From positions 155,929-219,928 of the forward strand of contig NZ_NXLS01000003.1 of assembly GCF_003364315.1 (NCBI RefSeq): DNA of 64,000 nucleotides. The letters are read 5' to 3'. The translations under genes were made by a program, and so were the position numbers. Every line of letters starts with the position of its first letter. The stretch's first letter is position 1. The notes below the pieces were generated by a model. It was not told where the DNA came from, made no database searches, and saw only the letters and a program-made list of their open reading frames with translations. Of the stretch, positions 26,692-35,959 are shown piece by piece. Source of the stretch: Helicobacter ganmani (GTDB lineage Bacteria; Campylobacterota; Campylobacteria; Campylobacterales; Helicobacteraceae).

Positions 26692-28086
26692 TTAATGAGC
26701 TAAAAATAAAATCAGAGATTTATCATTCAAAAGCAGGTTAATTTGCACACCTTGTTTGTCTGTTAAAACTTGATAAATCTCATCTTCATTTTTGAAGGCT
26801 TTTGGTAACGAGATTCCAATTGAAATGCTATTTTCAGCCAATACCGCTTTGGAGCGACCTGCGATGATGTTAGTAAATTCCGAAATAACATCTAACAACT
26901 CTTCATCGCTTTGGGATTCCTCTCCCAAAAGCATCATAGAAGCTTCCTTGACTAGCACCTTGCTAAAGCACAATGCCACGATTCCGCTTACATCGCCTTC
27001 AAAAGTAATCATCGCCCCCATTATATCTACTTCGTTAGTTTTGTTGTATTTGGTTACTTTGTAATCTGTACGTTTTGCCTCGCCACCCGTCAAAGAAGAA
27101 AGCGTTTCAATTGCCGCATTGACAAATACAGGCAACTGCGCTACCAAATTCTTAGTTAATCCCTTGCTTTTTTGTTGTGAAGTTTGATGCACTTTAGCAA
27201 GTTCTCTAATTTTCGCGTCATTTCTGCATTTATCTATATTATCAAAAAACAAAATATTACTACGCATACAAAGCTCTTGTCTGCTGTGATCTAAAGGAGT
27301 CTTTAGCCCACAAATTGCAATACAAGCCCCAAATTTTGTATTATTGAGTGCCAAAGACATAATAAAATCCAATGCAGCTAAATTAAAATCTTTGGTATCA
27401 CTCGCATCAAAAATAAAAACTCTATAACCCTCTCTTAAGCGCGAATTGTGTGCTTGGATATTAAAAGAAAGCGAGATATTTTTATCTACTTTTTTATAAA
27501 GCGTATAAATCACGATTCCATTATTAATCGTAATGGGAATGAAATTGCTTGTAATATCAAAATAAATATCATACAGATAAATAGCTTTATCAAGATATTG
27601 ACGCCGCTTATCCATAAACTCTTCACCGCTATTGACACAGATTACCTCATATCCCTTAGCAGTCAGCTCTTGAGAAATCAACGTCTGCATCATACCATCT
27701 GCATCATAATAAATCACACTTTGATTTAGCGGAGGAATTTTAAGTCCAAGCAAGAGATTTGCCATATGTTCTGTGCGAAAAAGTGGTAAGCTTTTGTTGG
27801 GAAAAAGAGATTTCAACTTAGGGAATTGCGCATCATTATAGCCTACGAATGCTACTGCAATGCTCACTTTATTTTGCATAGCAAGCAAAGCTTTAGCGAT
27901 AAGAATCGTCGCACCCTCATCAAATTGCGCAATATGCTCAAACGAAAAATACACTGCTTTGAGTGCGAGAGAACGAATTGTCGCGCTATTGGAGATAAGC
28001 ACACCACAAATTTCTTTTGCTTCTTTCATCTCCAAGCGCACATCTGGCGCATAAATCGCAATATCGTGTTTAATGATAGGTCTCAA
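26692..28086 (-). CDS. Composite STAS/receiver-like protein with C-terminal CheX phosphatase domain
   Basis: A 464-residue cytoplasmic protein. Residues 1-110 resemble a STAS domain, 115-175 a degenerate receiver (QSVIYYDADGMMQTLI, KGYEVICVNSGEEF), and 180-290 a second alpha/beta unit (YRVFIFDASDTKDFNLAAL). The C-terminal 150 residues are CheX/CheC-like with D399-x3-E403-x2-N406 and P428, the signature of CheY-P phosphatases. The preceding GAMITFEGDVSGIVALCF and EASMMLLGEE fit CheX. The gene is monocistronic or cotranscribed with the OmpA-like gene upstream (21 bases apart). Its partner response regulator is inferred, not shown. Confidence 0.8.
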   Translation of the reverse strand: MRPIIKHDIAIYAPDVRLEMKEAKEICGVLISNSATIRSLALKAVYFSFEHIAQFDEGATILIAKALLAMQNKVSIAVAFVGYNDAQFPKLKSLFPNKSLPLFRTEHMANLLLGLKIPPLNQSVIYYDADGMMQTLISQELTAKGYEVICVNSGEEFMDKRRQYLDKAIYLYDIYFDITSNFIPITINNGIVIYTLYKKVDKNISLSFNIQAHNSRLREGYRVFIFDASDTKDFNLAALDFIMSLALNNTKFGACIAICGLKTPLDHSRQELCMRSNILFFDNIDKCRNDAKIRELAKVHQTSQQKSKGLTKNLVAQLPVFVNAAIETLSSLTGGEAKRTDYKVTKYNKTNEVDIMGAMITFEGDVSGIVALCFSKVLVKEASMMLLGEESQSDEELLDVISEFTNIIAGRSKAVLAENSISIGISLPKAFKNEDEIYQVLTDKQGVQINLLLNDKSLILFLAH

Positions 28087-28107
28087 TTCCTCAAACCTTT
28101 AAAAGTC

Positions 28108-28992
28108 TTATTTGGTATAAACTTCTGCCTCTACTCTTCTATTTTGTTTTCTGCCCTCTTTTGTGGCATTATCTGCAATCGGTCTTGTTTCGCCATAACC
28201 TTTTGCTTCCAATCTCTCTGGAGAGATTCCTTCTTCTATAATTTTATCTTTTACCGCTGTTGCGCGACGTTCAGATAGTTGTTGATTGTAAGCTGAATTT
28301 CCTGTGGAATCTGTATGCCCATTAATGATTGCAGTTTGATTTGGATTTTGTTTCATATATTCTGCAAAATCAGTGATTTCTACATTATATTCTGGTGCAA
28401 TGGTTGTAGAATCAAATGGGAATTGCACAGAGAATGTATGAATATGAGACAATGTCTCTGTTGGTTGTGGCTCTGGTTGTGCGTAAGTTCCAAATGGAAT
28501 ACTAAAACCAACCATTGCAATCACATCACTACGTCCATCAAAACTTGCCAAATGTCGGAGTTCTGTTTTTAGGTGGAGGTATTCTGCAATTTCATGACGC
28601 AATCCCACACCATATTGTCCAAAGAAATCACTATCCATATTTTGGAAATTATGGCTTAAATCCTCATAACCAAGACCTCCTAAAATATAAACAGAAGTTT
28701 TATCCCATACTTCAAATTCTTTTACAAGGTTCATATAATAGCGATTGATATCCGTAGATTGTCCTTGCTCACTACCTTTTGCGCTATCTGCGCGGTCATA
28801 ACCAAGTTCTACAAGCACACTTGGTGCAACACGACTAGCAAACTTCAAACCATAACTTAAATCCGCGCTATTTTTGTAACGATCATTGTCGATATGGAAA
28901 GTTCCACCAACTTGCGGAGTAACCTCAAATAGGTTGTTAGCCGCAAAAAGCGAGCCACTTAATGCGAGTGAAAGCGCAAGAATTTTTTTCAT
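28108..28992 (-). CDS. OmpA-family outer-membrane protein, CadF-like
   Basis: Outer-membrane protein of 294 residues with a Sec signal peptide (MKKILALSLALSGSLFAA). Residues 20-170 are an eight-strand beta-barrel pattern ending VGFSIPFG. A Pro/Glu-rich hinge (AQPEPQPTE) leads to the peptidoglycan-binding OmpA domain (FPFDSTTIAPEY, INGHTDSTGNSAYNQQLSERRA, KGYGETRPIADN, NRRVEAEVY). The architecture and length recall Campylobacter CadF, a fibronectin adhesin; its FRLS binding motif is not seen here, so adhesion is inference. AGGAG lies just upstream of the ATG. Confidence 0.9.
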   Translation of the reverse strand: MKKILALSLALSGSLFAANNLFEVTPQVGGTFHIDNDRYKNSADLSYGLKFASRVAPSVLVELGYDRADSAKGSEQGQSTDINRYYMNLVKEFEVWDKTSVYILGGLGYEDLSHNFQNMDSDFFGQYGVGLRHEIAEYLHLKTELRHLASFDGRSDVIAMVGFSIPFGTYAQPEPQPTETLSHIHTFSVQFPFDSTTIAPEYNVEITDFAEYMKQNPNQTAIINGHTDSTGNSAYNQQLSERRATAVKDKIIEEGISPERLEAKGYGETRPIADNATKEGRKQNRRVEAEVYTK

Positions 28993-29023
28993 AATTTTCT
29001 CCTTTAAACAATATAAAATTTAT

Positions 29024-29029
29024 ATTATA
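29024..29029 (-). promoter_or_regulatory. -10 box for the CadF-like gene
   Basis: TATAAT on the minus strand, 32 bases before the start at 28992. It is only 14 bases from the divergent -10 box at 29044, so the two promoters share their upstream region. Confidence 0.5.
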
Positions 29030-29043
29030 ACTAATTTTTTGGC

Positions 29044-29049
29044 TATAAT
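29044..29049 (+). promoter_or_regulatory. -10 box for nadE
   Basis: TATAAT preceded by GGC in the plus direction, 78 bases before the nadE ATG, back to back with the promoter of the divergent OmpA-family gene. Confidence 0.5.
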
Positions 29050-29126
29050 ACTAGGTTTTATTGAAATTTTGTGTTTAATTTTAATTTCAAGGTAACATTT
29101 ATTCAAATATTAAAAGGTAATTCCCA

Positions 29127-29885
29127 ATGAAAGATTTTGAACAAATCCGACAAAATCTTGTCCAATTTATTGCAACCGAAGTTCAAGCAAGAGGATTTCA
29201 ATTCGTTGTTTTTGGGTTAAGCGGTGGCGTTGATTCTGCAGTCGTTGCACGTCTTTGTCAGCTTGCTTTTCCAAACAATCATCAAGCCCTTTTAATGCCC
29301 TCCAAACAATCCTCCCAAACAAGCCTAACCCACGCATTAGAACTCTGTAAAAAATTTAATATTTCCTATCAGATTCTACAACTCCACCAACCACAAAGTG
29401 CTTTTGAAGCAACTTTGCAAGGATTAGATTCTACGCCCTTGCGATTAGGGAATCTTTGTGCGAGATTGCGTATGATTTGTCTCTACGACTACGCTTTTAC
29501 ACATAATGCTTTAGTGATTGGCACAAGCAATAAAAGTGAGATTTTGCTTGGCTATGGCACAATCTTTGGTGACTTAGCCTGCGCAATAAATCCTATCGGC
29601 AATCTCTATAAAACAGAAATTTATGAACTTGCGCGTGTTTTAGGGGTTCCGCAAACTATCCTAGAAAAAGCACCAAGTGCGGATTTGTATGAGGGACAGA
29701 GTGATGAGAAGGAATTGGGTTTTCCTTATGCAATCTTAGACAGAATTATGCTACTATTAGACAAAGGCGCAAAAGACGATGAAATCTTGCAACAAAATCT
29801 ACCACGAGAGGCGTTAAGATTGGTCAAAGAGAGAATTTCTCACTTTGATTTTAAGCGCAAAATGCCAGAAATTGCAAATATTTAA
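29127..29885 (+). CDS. nadE: NAD synthetase, ammonia-dependent
   Basis: Final step of NAD synthesis: ATP-dependent amidation of nicotinate adenine dinucleotide. The 252-residue single-domain form lacks a glutaminase domain and so uses ammonia. The N-type ATP pyrophosphatase loop is VFGLSGGVDSAVVARL at about 29-44. GTSNKSEILLGYGTIFGD and the C-terminal APSADLYEGQSDEKELGF are also characteristic. nadE near lpxK occurs in H. pylori too. The DegT-family gene starts ten bases after the stop. Confidence 0.95.
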   Translation: MKDFEQIRQNLVQFIATEVQARGFQFVVFGLSGGVDSAVVARLCQLAFPNNHQALLMPSKQSSQTSLTHALELCKKFNISYQILQLHQPQSAFEATLQGLDSTPLRLGNLCARLRMICLYDYAFTHNALVIGTSNKSEILLGYGTIFGDLACAINPIGNLYKTEIYELARVLGVPQTILEKAPSADLYEGQSDEKELGFPYAILDRIMLLLDKGAKDDEILQQNLPREALRLVKERISHFDFKRKMPEIANI

Positions 29886-29895
29886 AGGAAAATTT

Positions 29896-31026
29896 ATGCG
29901 AAGTATTCCCTATTTTATCCCTGATATTACAGAGGCAGAAAGAGATGCAATTCTCAATGTATTAGAAAATCCAAGTCATAATATTGTGTTAGAGCTTGAA
30001 GAAGAATTTAAAAAATACATTGGTATCAAACACGCAATTTCAGCTGTTAGCGGAACAGCTGCTTTTCATTTGTGTCTTTTTGCTATGGATTTAAAACGAG
30101 GGGATAAAATCTTATGTTCCGTGAATTGTCACCCTAGTTTTCCAGAAATGATTCGGCATTTTGATGCAGAACCGATTTTTGTGGATATTGAAGAGGATAC
30201 CTTTCTCATTTCTTTACAAAAATGTAAAGAAACATTAGAAAGAATCGGAAACAAAAAATTACGTGCAATTATCATTAGCCATGTTGCAGGGCAAGCTTGC
30301 GATATAGAGCCTTTTTACGATTTAGCCGAACATTACAATATTAAAGTCATTGAAGACGCAACGATGGCATTAGGATTGACGCACAATGGTTTAAAAATCG
30401 GCTCTCATCATAGCTTTGCAAGCATTTTTAGCGTTGTGCTAGATTCTGCAAATCCTGTTGCACAAGCCGGTATGCTCACAACACAAGACGATGAACTTGC
30501 TGCACAGGCAATGCTTTTGCGCTACCACGGAGTTGTGAGTGAAAAAACTACTAGCACGCGTCCGCAATATCTCTATGATGTCGTAGGGATTGGCAACAAA
30601 TACAATATTAGTTACCTTGATACCGCACTTTGTCTAAGTCAGCTTAAGCGCATTGATTATATTATCAAAAAGCGTCAAGAAATTGCAAAATATTATATTC
30701 ACGCATTACAAAACGCCCCCCATCTTGTAATGCCAAGCGCCAAAAGCGAACACATTTTTTTTCATTTTATCATCAAGGTAGATAAGAATCGCGACCATTT
30801 TGCACGTGAGCTAAAGGAATGCGGTATAGAAAGTGCGCTTCATTTTGTGCCATTGCATTTATTGAGTTATTACAAAAACAAATACAAATACAAAATCAGT
30901 GATTTTCCCGTCTCTCTTAAAAACTACCAGCAGATTTTAAGTTTGCCTATTTATAGCGCAATGCAAAAAGAAGACATAGACTATGTTTGCAAGCAAGTTT
31001 TGCGCCTTGCAAGCGAGCGTGTTTAA
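29896..31026 (+). CDS. DegT/DnrJ/EryC1-family protein lacking the PLP lysine
   Basis: Fold-type I PLP-dependent sugar aminotransferase family, 376 residues from the ATG at 29896 (AGGAAAA upstream). Landmarks are the VSGTAAFHLCLFA loop, VDIEEDTF, ISHVAGQACDIEPF and VIEDATMALG. Aligning F-S at 178-179 and the late glycine at 192 puts the usual internal-aldimine Lys at position 184, which is Ser (SVVLDSANPVAQAG). The enzyme therefore cannot work as a standard transaminase; a dehydratase-like (compare ColD, with His there) or non-catalytic role is possible. It lies between nadE and lpxK and overlaps lpxK by one base, hinting at surface-sugar work. Confidence 0.85.
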   Translation: MRSIPYFIPDITEAERDAILNVLENPSHNIVLELEEEFKKYIGIKHAISAVSGTAAFHLCLFAMDLKRGDKILCSVNCHPSFPEMIRHFDAEPIFVDIEEDTFLISLQKCKETLERIGNKKLRAIIISHVAGQACDIEPFYDLAEHYNIKVIEDATMALGLTHNGLKIGSHHSFASIFSVVLDSANPVAQAGMLTTQDDELAAQAMLLRYHGVVSEKTTSTRPQYLYDVVGIGNKYNISYLDTALCLSQLKRIDYIIKKRQEIAKYYIHALQNAPHLVMPSAKSEHIFFHFIIKVDKNRDHFARELKECGIESALHFVPLHLLSYYKNKYKYKISDFPVSLKNYQQILSLPIYSAMQKEDIDYVCKQVLRLASERV

Positions 31027-31928
31027 TGCGTAAAATTGAAAAATATTTTTTTGCACCTAGCCCATTGCAAAAACTCCTTGCCTTTTGCCTTTTGCCTTTT
31101 AGCCTCATTTACTGCATTATTGCCACTCTCAAGCGAAAATTCGCACGCTTTTATGATTTTGGGATTCCAATTATTAGTGTGGGGAATCTTGTTTTAGGCG
31201 GTAGTGGTAAATCGCCTTTTATTATAGAAATTGCGAAAAATTATCCAAATTCTTGCGTGATTTTGCGTGGATTTGGGCGCAAAAGCAAAGGCTTAAAAGT
31301 TGTCAGTATTCAAGGCAATCTACAAACAAATGTGCAAATTGCCGGTGATGAGGCGATTATGCTCGCCAAAAACCTGCCTTATTGTAGTGTAATTGTCAGC
31401 GAAAATCGCAAAAATGCGATTCTAAAAGCCAAAGAATTAGGAGCCAAGATTGTCTTTTTAGACGATGGATTCCGCTTTAATTTCAAAAAATTAAACATCA
31501 TCTTAAAACCTAAGCTAGAACCTTACTTTGACTTTTGTATCCCAAGCGGCGGGTATCGCGAACACAAAAGATCCTATCAAAAAGCTGATATTCTAGCACA
31601 AGAGGGCAGAGATTATGAGCGCAAAGTCCAACTCCTCTACCCCACCAAAAGAATGCTACTTCTTACGGCGATTGCAAATCCCTCACGATTGGATTCTTAC
31701 TTGCCTGATGTAGTAGGAAAAATCATCTTGAAAGACCATTCTTTTTTTGATAAAACCAAAATACTAGAAGAATATGCGCGTCTTAGTGCCACTTCTCTCC
31801 TTGTTACGCAAAAAGATGCAACAAAACTTGAGGAATTTGGCTTGCCACTTTCTCTTTTGCATTTAGAAATGCACATTAATCCCGTAATCCAACAAAGCAT
31901 TCAAGAATATATTGCAAAAGAATCGTAA
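31026..31928 (+). CDS. lpxK: Tetraacyldisaccharide 4'-kinase
   Basis: Membrane-associated kinase that phosphorylates the 4' position of the lipid A precursor. I start it at ATG 31026, which shares a base with the preceding stop (TAATG). About 300 residues is normal for this lineage. An N-terminal hydrophobic anchor (LLAFCLLPFSLIYCIIAT) is followed by the P-loop VGNLVLGGSGKSPF, RGFGRKSKGL, the VFLDDGFR motif and a C-terminal LLVTQKDATKLEEF. It ends the nadE-DegT-lpxK unit. Confidence 0.93.
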   Translation: MRKIEKYFFAPSPLQKLLAFCLLPFSLIYCIIATLKRKFARFYDFGIPIISVGNLVLGGSGKSPFIIEIAKNYPNSCVILRGFGRKSKGLKVVSIQGNLQTNVQIAGDEAIMLAKNLPYCSVIVSENRKNAILKAKELGAKIVFLDDGFRFNFKKLNIILKPKLEPYFDFCIPSGGYREHKRSYQKADILAQEGRDYERKVQLLYPTKRMLLLTAIANPSRLDSYLPDVVGKIILKDHSFFDKTKILEEYARLSATSLLVTQKDATKLEEFGLPLSLLHLEMHINPVIQQSIQEYIAKES

Positions 31929-32015
31929 TTACCATTGCGAAAATGCGTAACTTCAAATCTTTTTTTCAAGTTTGAATCCTCATAGAAATTGCTTCGCTAT
32001 GCTTAAATGAGACTC

Positions 32016-33257
32016 TTAAGATGAATGCTTGAATAAGCTTAGAAATTCGCGCTTGTAGCGTCTAATCTCTCTTACATTAAGAGAAAAATAGATTCCACAA
32101 GCCAAAAGCAAACAACAAGCAATAATCAACGCTAAAGGAAAGGGTGTATTCGCTTCTACCGCTCCTACGACAAAAGAAATCACCCCCGCAAAGATAAATT
32201 GCACCATTCCCAAAATGGCTGAAGCACTTCCAGACATTTGTTTGAAACGCGCCATTGCAAGCGTTGTGGTGTTTGGCACAATAAAACCATTCATTCCAAG
32301 CATTAAGAACAAAAGAATCTCAAAAGGCAAGAATCCCAAATCCAACCACCCGACTACAAGCAATACTAATGCAACCCCAAACATCATCACAAACGCATAA
32401 GGCAACACTGCATAAGGAGAATATTTACGCACGATTCTTGCATTAATATTGGCAAAAATCATAAAACTAAGTGCATTCACTCCAAAAAGGATTCCATAGG
32501 TTTTTTCGCTTAAACCAAAGTATTCGCGAAAAATAAACGATGAGCCGGTAATATAGGCAAAAATTGTTGCCATTACAAGACTAGAGGATAGAATATAAAT
32601 GCGGAATCTGCGGTCTTGCAAAATATGAAAATAATTCACTAAAACAACTTTAAACTCTGGCTTGACTCTCTGCACAGATTCTTTCTCTTGGATTCCAAAG
32701 ATAATCAAAACAAAAAGTAGAATCCCAAGCGCAAAAAGTGTCGCAAAAATACTTTTCCACGAAAAGAAATCCAACAAAAATCCCCCAAACACAGGGGCAA
32801 GCATAGGAGCTAAACTAGAAACAACCATCATTAAAGCAAACGCACTTGCCGCTTCTTTTAACGCAAAATTATCATTGATAATTGCACGCGCAATCACCAC
32901 TCCAGCACAGCCACCAAGTGCTTGCAAAAAACGCCAAAAAATAAAACTATCCACAGAATCAAAGCTAATGCACGCAAAGCTTGCGACAATAAAAAGTGCG
33001 ATTCCAATATACAGGGGCTTTTTCCTGCCATAAACATCACTCAAAGGTCCATAGATTAACTGCCCAAACGCAAAAGCGATGAAAAAAATAGCCAAAGAAA
33101 GTTGCGCATAAAAAGGTGTAGTCGCGAAACTTCTCTGAACCTCTCCAAGTGCGGGCAAATACATATCCGTAGAAAGAGGAGCAAGGCTAGACATAAAAGC
33201 CAAAATAACAATCAACCTTGCTTTTGCAAAACCTTGATAAGCAGTAGCTTTTTGCAT
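32016..33257 (-). CDS. Bcr/CflA-family drug efflux transporter (MFS)
   Basis: Twelve-helix major facilitator exporter of 413 residues. The drug:H+ antiporter-1 family is shown by STDMYLPALGEVQRSF near residue 30 and by the motif A loop GPLSDVYGRKKPLYIG after helix 2. GGCAGVVIARAI matches the helix 4 motif and LAPVFGGFL helix 5 motif C. E. coli relatives export bicyclomycin, chloramphenicol and dipeptides; the substrate here is unknown. It stands alone on the minus strand, convergent with lpxK. Confidence 0.9.
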   Translation of the reverse strand: MQKATAYQGFAKARLIVILAFMSSLAPLSTDMYLPALGEVQRSFATTPFYAQLSLAIFFIAFAFGQLIYGPLSDVYGRKKPLYIGIALFIVASFACISFDSVDSFIFWRFLQALGGCAGVVIARAIINDNFALKEAASAFALMMVVSSLAPMLAPVFGGFLLDFFSWKSIFATLFALGILLFVLIIFGIQEKESVQRVKPEFKVVLVNYFHILQDRRFRIYILSSSLVMATIFAYITGSSFIFREYFGLSEKTYGILFGVNALSFMIFANINARIVRKYSPYAVLPYAFVMMFGVALVLLVVGWLDLGFLPFEILLFLMLGMNGFIVPNTTTLAMARFKQMSGSASAILGMVQFIFAGVISFVVGAVEANTPFPLALIIACCLLLACGIYFSLNVREIRRYKREFLSLFKHSS

Positions 33258-33401
33258 AGAAAATCCTCAAGTTTTTGATTTTGAAAAACGATTATAACAC
33301 ATTAGAATTTTAGAAAAAAATTAATTAACTTTTTGTGCGTTTGGATTCTGTAAGATTCCACAAAAAATCAAAACCCGCAAAGAGTCTTGCAAAATATCAG
33401 G

Positions 33402-34181
33402 CTAAAAACCCGCTTGGAATAAAAGAGTGAGTGCGTCAAATGCACTTAAAAATTCGCGCTTAAAATGCAACATAATCGCCGGAACAATCACAACCAACAC
33501 CGCAAAAGCGACTGCAATTTTGACAGGAAATCCGATTGCTAGCAAATTGAATTGCGGATGGGCTTTCATAATCATACCAAAAATAATATCTGATAGCAAA
33601 ATCAAAGCAATAATCGGAAAGGACATTGTAAGCCCTACAACAAAAAGACTTGCAAAAGACTTCACAATATATTCAATATAATTTTGAGTAAAAAGAAAAC
33701 CACCCAATGGAATCTCTTGAATGCTCTGCGCAACAAAATAAAAGAACAAATGATGATAATCAAGCCCTAGTGCAATCAGCAAAGCAAGAAGTGTAAGCAG
33801 TTGCCCTACAATTGGTTTTTGCGCTCCCGTAATAGGGTCATAAGCATTTGCAATCGTCAATCCCATTGCAAACGAAATCAATTCTCCACCAAAAGAAATC
33901 ATACCGAAAACAATTTGCAATGCCATAGATGCGAGAAATCCCAACATAATTTCAGAAAGTCCCGCAACGATGAAGCGCAAAATCGTCCAATTTGCTGGTG
34001 GCACAACATCTAAAAGAGGGACAAAAAGAATCGTAAGCCAAAAAATCAATGCGCCTTTAATGGAATTATTAATCATTTGATTTTCAAAAAAAGGAAAAAA
34101 GGCGATAATCCCGGCAAATCGTAACAGCAAGAGTAGAAAGTTTGCGACATTCCCTTCAGTAAGATAGGCTAGGAGTTCCAT
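33402..34181 (-). CDS. fliR: Flagellar export apparatus protein FliR
   Basis: Membrane component of the flagellar type III export gate, together with FliP and FliQ. The 259 residues have at least six hydrophobic segments. Typical FliR segments include LLRFAGIIAFFPFF near the N-terminus, SEIMLGFLASMALQIVFG and PQFNLLAIGFPVKIAVAF, the last being the most conserved. In Campylobacter jejuni fliR lies beside an ABC ATPase, tsf and rpsB, the same order as here. Confidence 0.95.
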   Translation of the reverse strand: MELLAYLTEGNVANFLLLLLRFAGIIAFFPFFENQMINNSIKGALIFWLTILFVPLLDVVPPANWTILRFIVAGLSEIMLGFLASMALQIVFGMISFGGELISFAMGLTIANAYDPITGAQKPIVGQLLTLLALLIALGLDYHHLFFYFVAQSIQEIPLGGFLFTQNYIEYIVKSFASLFVVGLTMSFPIIALILLSDIIFGMIMKAHPQFNLLAIGFPVKIAVAFAVLVVIVPAIMLHFKREFLSAFDALTLLFQAGF

Positions 34182-34222
34182 AACTTAAAACTTTTTCAAC
34201 TCTTAAATAGGAAAAGGAGATT

Positions 34223-34867
34223 TTATTCAAGAGATTTAAGAGAAGCGTGTTCCAAACGATAAGAATGTAAAGCTTTCCTTGCAAGAATTGGGTCGTGCGT
34301 AACAAATACAAGCAACGATTGTGTCAATCTCACATAATCAAACAAAAGCTCCATTACGCCAAAAGCCGTTTCCCTATCCAAATTTCCGGTTGGTTCATCA
34401 GCAAAGATGATTTTAGGTCTTTTAGTCAAAATCCTAGCAATGGATAGCCTCTGCTGCTGCCCTCCGCTCAATGCGCTGACATTTAATGGCAAAGTTTCTA
34501 AAATTCCAAACAAACTTAAAAGCTCGTGGTCAATCTTTTGATTACTCAACAAAGAAGCAACTTCCAAGTTTTCTTCTGCGCTGAATCCCAAAAATAAATA
34601 ATGCGATTGAAAAATGATTCCAATTTCATTACGTCTTAGGGCAAGTAATTTACTTTGGGGAAGTTGATAAATATCCTTGCCCAAAAGCTTCACAACACCA
34701 CTTTGAGGCTTTAAAAAACTAGAAAGAATGTGCAAGAGCGTGCTTTTGCCACTCCCACTTACACCCATAATAGAGAGTGTTTCACCTGCATTTAAGCTGA
34801 AAGTTACATTTTCTAAAATAGGAGAATCATAGCCAAAAGAAAGGTTTTCAGCTACAAGAGAAGCCAA
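34223..34867 (-). CDS. LolD/FtsE-like ABC transporter ATPase
   Basis: ATP-binding subunit of 214 residues. Walker A is MGVSGSGKSTLLHILSSF, the Q-loop lies at IIFQSHYL, the signature at LSGGQQQRLSIARIL, Walker B at IIFADEPTGNLD and the switch His at FVTHD. This subclass works with MacB/LolE/FtsX-type permeases. No permease gene is adjacent; the neighbours are fliR and tsf. Lipoprotein release or cell-division roles are both plausible and cannot be separated from the sequence. Confidence 0.88.
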   Translation of the reverse strand: MASLVAENLSFGYDSPILENVTFSLNAGETLSIMGVSGSGKSTLLHILSSFLKPQSGVVKLLGKDIYQLPQSKLLALRRNEIGIIFQSHYLFLGFSAEENLEVASLLSNQKIDHELLSLFGILETLPLNVSALSGGQQQRLSIARILTKRPKIIFADEPTGNLDRETAFGVMELLFDYVRLTQSLLVFVTHDPILARKALHSYRLEHASLKSLE

Positions 34868-34882
34868 ACAGAGCTCCCCAAA

Positions 34883-35950
34883 TTAGCCTAATTGTGCTGC
34901 AACTTCATCTGCGAAGCTACAAGCTTGTTTTGTGATTCCCTCGCCAAGCTCAAAACGCACATATTCCACGACTTCAATAGAATCCCCGAGTTCTTTAGAT
35001 TTATCCCCCAATACTTGTGCAATTGTTTTCTTATCGTCCATTACAAAGAACTGCCCCAATAGTGTAAGCCTTTGGTCTAAAATCGTAGAATCTGCCTTGA
35101 ATCTTTCTAATTGTCCGGGCAAAATTTTATCCCAAATTTGCTCTGGTTTGCCTTGTGCTTTTAATTCTGCCTTTAATTTTTCCTCTTGTTGTTTTAAGAT
35201 TTCATCAGTTAATTCTAGCTGACTAATATATTCTGGAATCTTATGCAAAGGCTTGCCAAGTCTTTTTAGCTCTTCATTTTCTTTTTCTAGCTCCGCAATA
35301 ATCGCTGTTTTCTCGCTTTTAATAAAGTCCAAATCAAAAGAATGGTAAGAAATCACTTGTGGTTTCATTGCCGCAGCGTGCATACAAAGACTCTTCGTAA
35401 AATCCGACAATTTAGCCGCATTTGCTTCATTTTGGCATTTTAATGCAATAATAACGCCCACGCGCCCATTAGAATGCACATATGCATTGACGATTCCACC
35501 TCCTTTTGCTTCAACTTTCGCGATTCTGCGCACAACGATATTTTCACCGATTTTTGCAATTTGAGACTTTAGGTATTCTTCAAATTTCGCTCCCTCAAAG
35601 TTAAGCGTGTGAAGTTCCTCTACATTGGAGACATCAGAATCTTGCACCATTGCGATTGTTTTTGCGCTCAATTCTTTGAAGCCGTCATTCTTAGCCACAA
35701 AGTCTGTTTCAGAGTTAATCTCTGCCATACTTACCTTTTTGAAATCAGGAGATACTTTAATAGCAATACTTCCCTCTGCCGCTACTCTGTCAGCTTTTTT
35801 TGCTGCTTTACTAAGCCCTTTTTCCCTCAAATATTCTACGGCTTTTTCTAAATCACCGCCCACTTCTACAAGAGCTTTTTTACAATCCATCATTCCCGCG
35901 TCTGTCCTATCGCGAAGTTGTTTTACAAGCTGCGCACTAATCTCTGCCAT
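34883..35950 (-). CDS. tsf: Elongation factor Ts
   Basis: Nucleotide exchange factor for EF-Tu. The 355-residue, long Campylobacterota form begins with the UBA-like domain (VKQLRDRTDAGMMDCKKAL) and contains EINSETDFVAKN in the core, the EF-Tu contact region. A coiled-coil section with many Glu and Lys (about 220-275) and VRFELGEGITKQA at the end follow. It starts nine bases after the rpsB stop and is cotranscribed with it. Confidence 0.97.
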   Translation of the reverse strand: MAEISAQLVKQLRDRTDAGMMDCKKALVEVGGDLEKAVEYLREKGLSKAAKKADRVAAEGSIAIKVSPDFKKVSMAEINSETDFVAKNDGFKELSAKTIAMVQDSDVSNVEELHTLNFEGAKFEEYLKSQIAKIGENIVVRRIAKVEAKGGGIVNAYVHSNGRVGVIIALKCQNEANAAKLSDFTKSLCMHAAAMKPQVISYHSFDLDFIKSEKTAIIAELEKENEELKRLGKPLHKIPEYISQLELTDEILKQQEEKLKAELKAQGKPEQIWDKILPGQLERFKADSTILDQRLTLLGQFFVMDDKKTIAQVLGDKSKELGDSIEVVEYVRFELGEGITKQACSFADEVAAQLG

Positions 35951-35959
35951 TGCCTCTCC

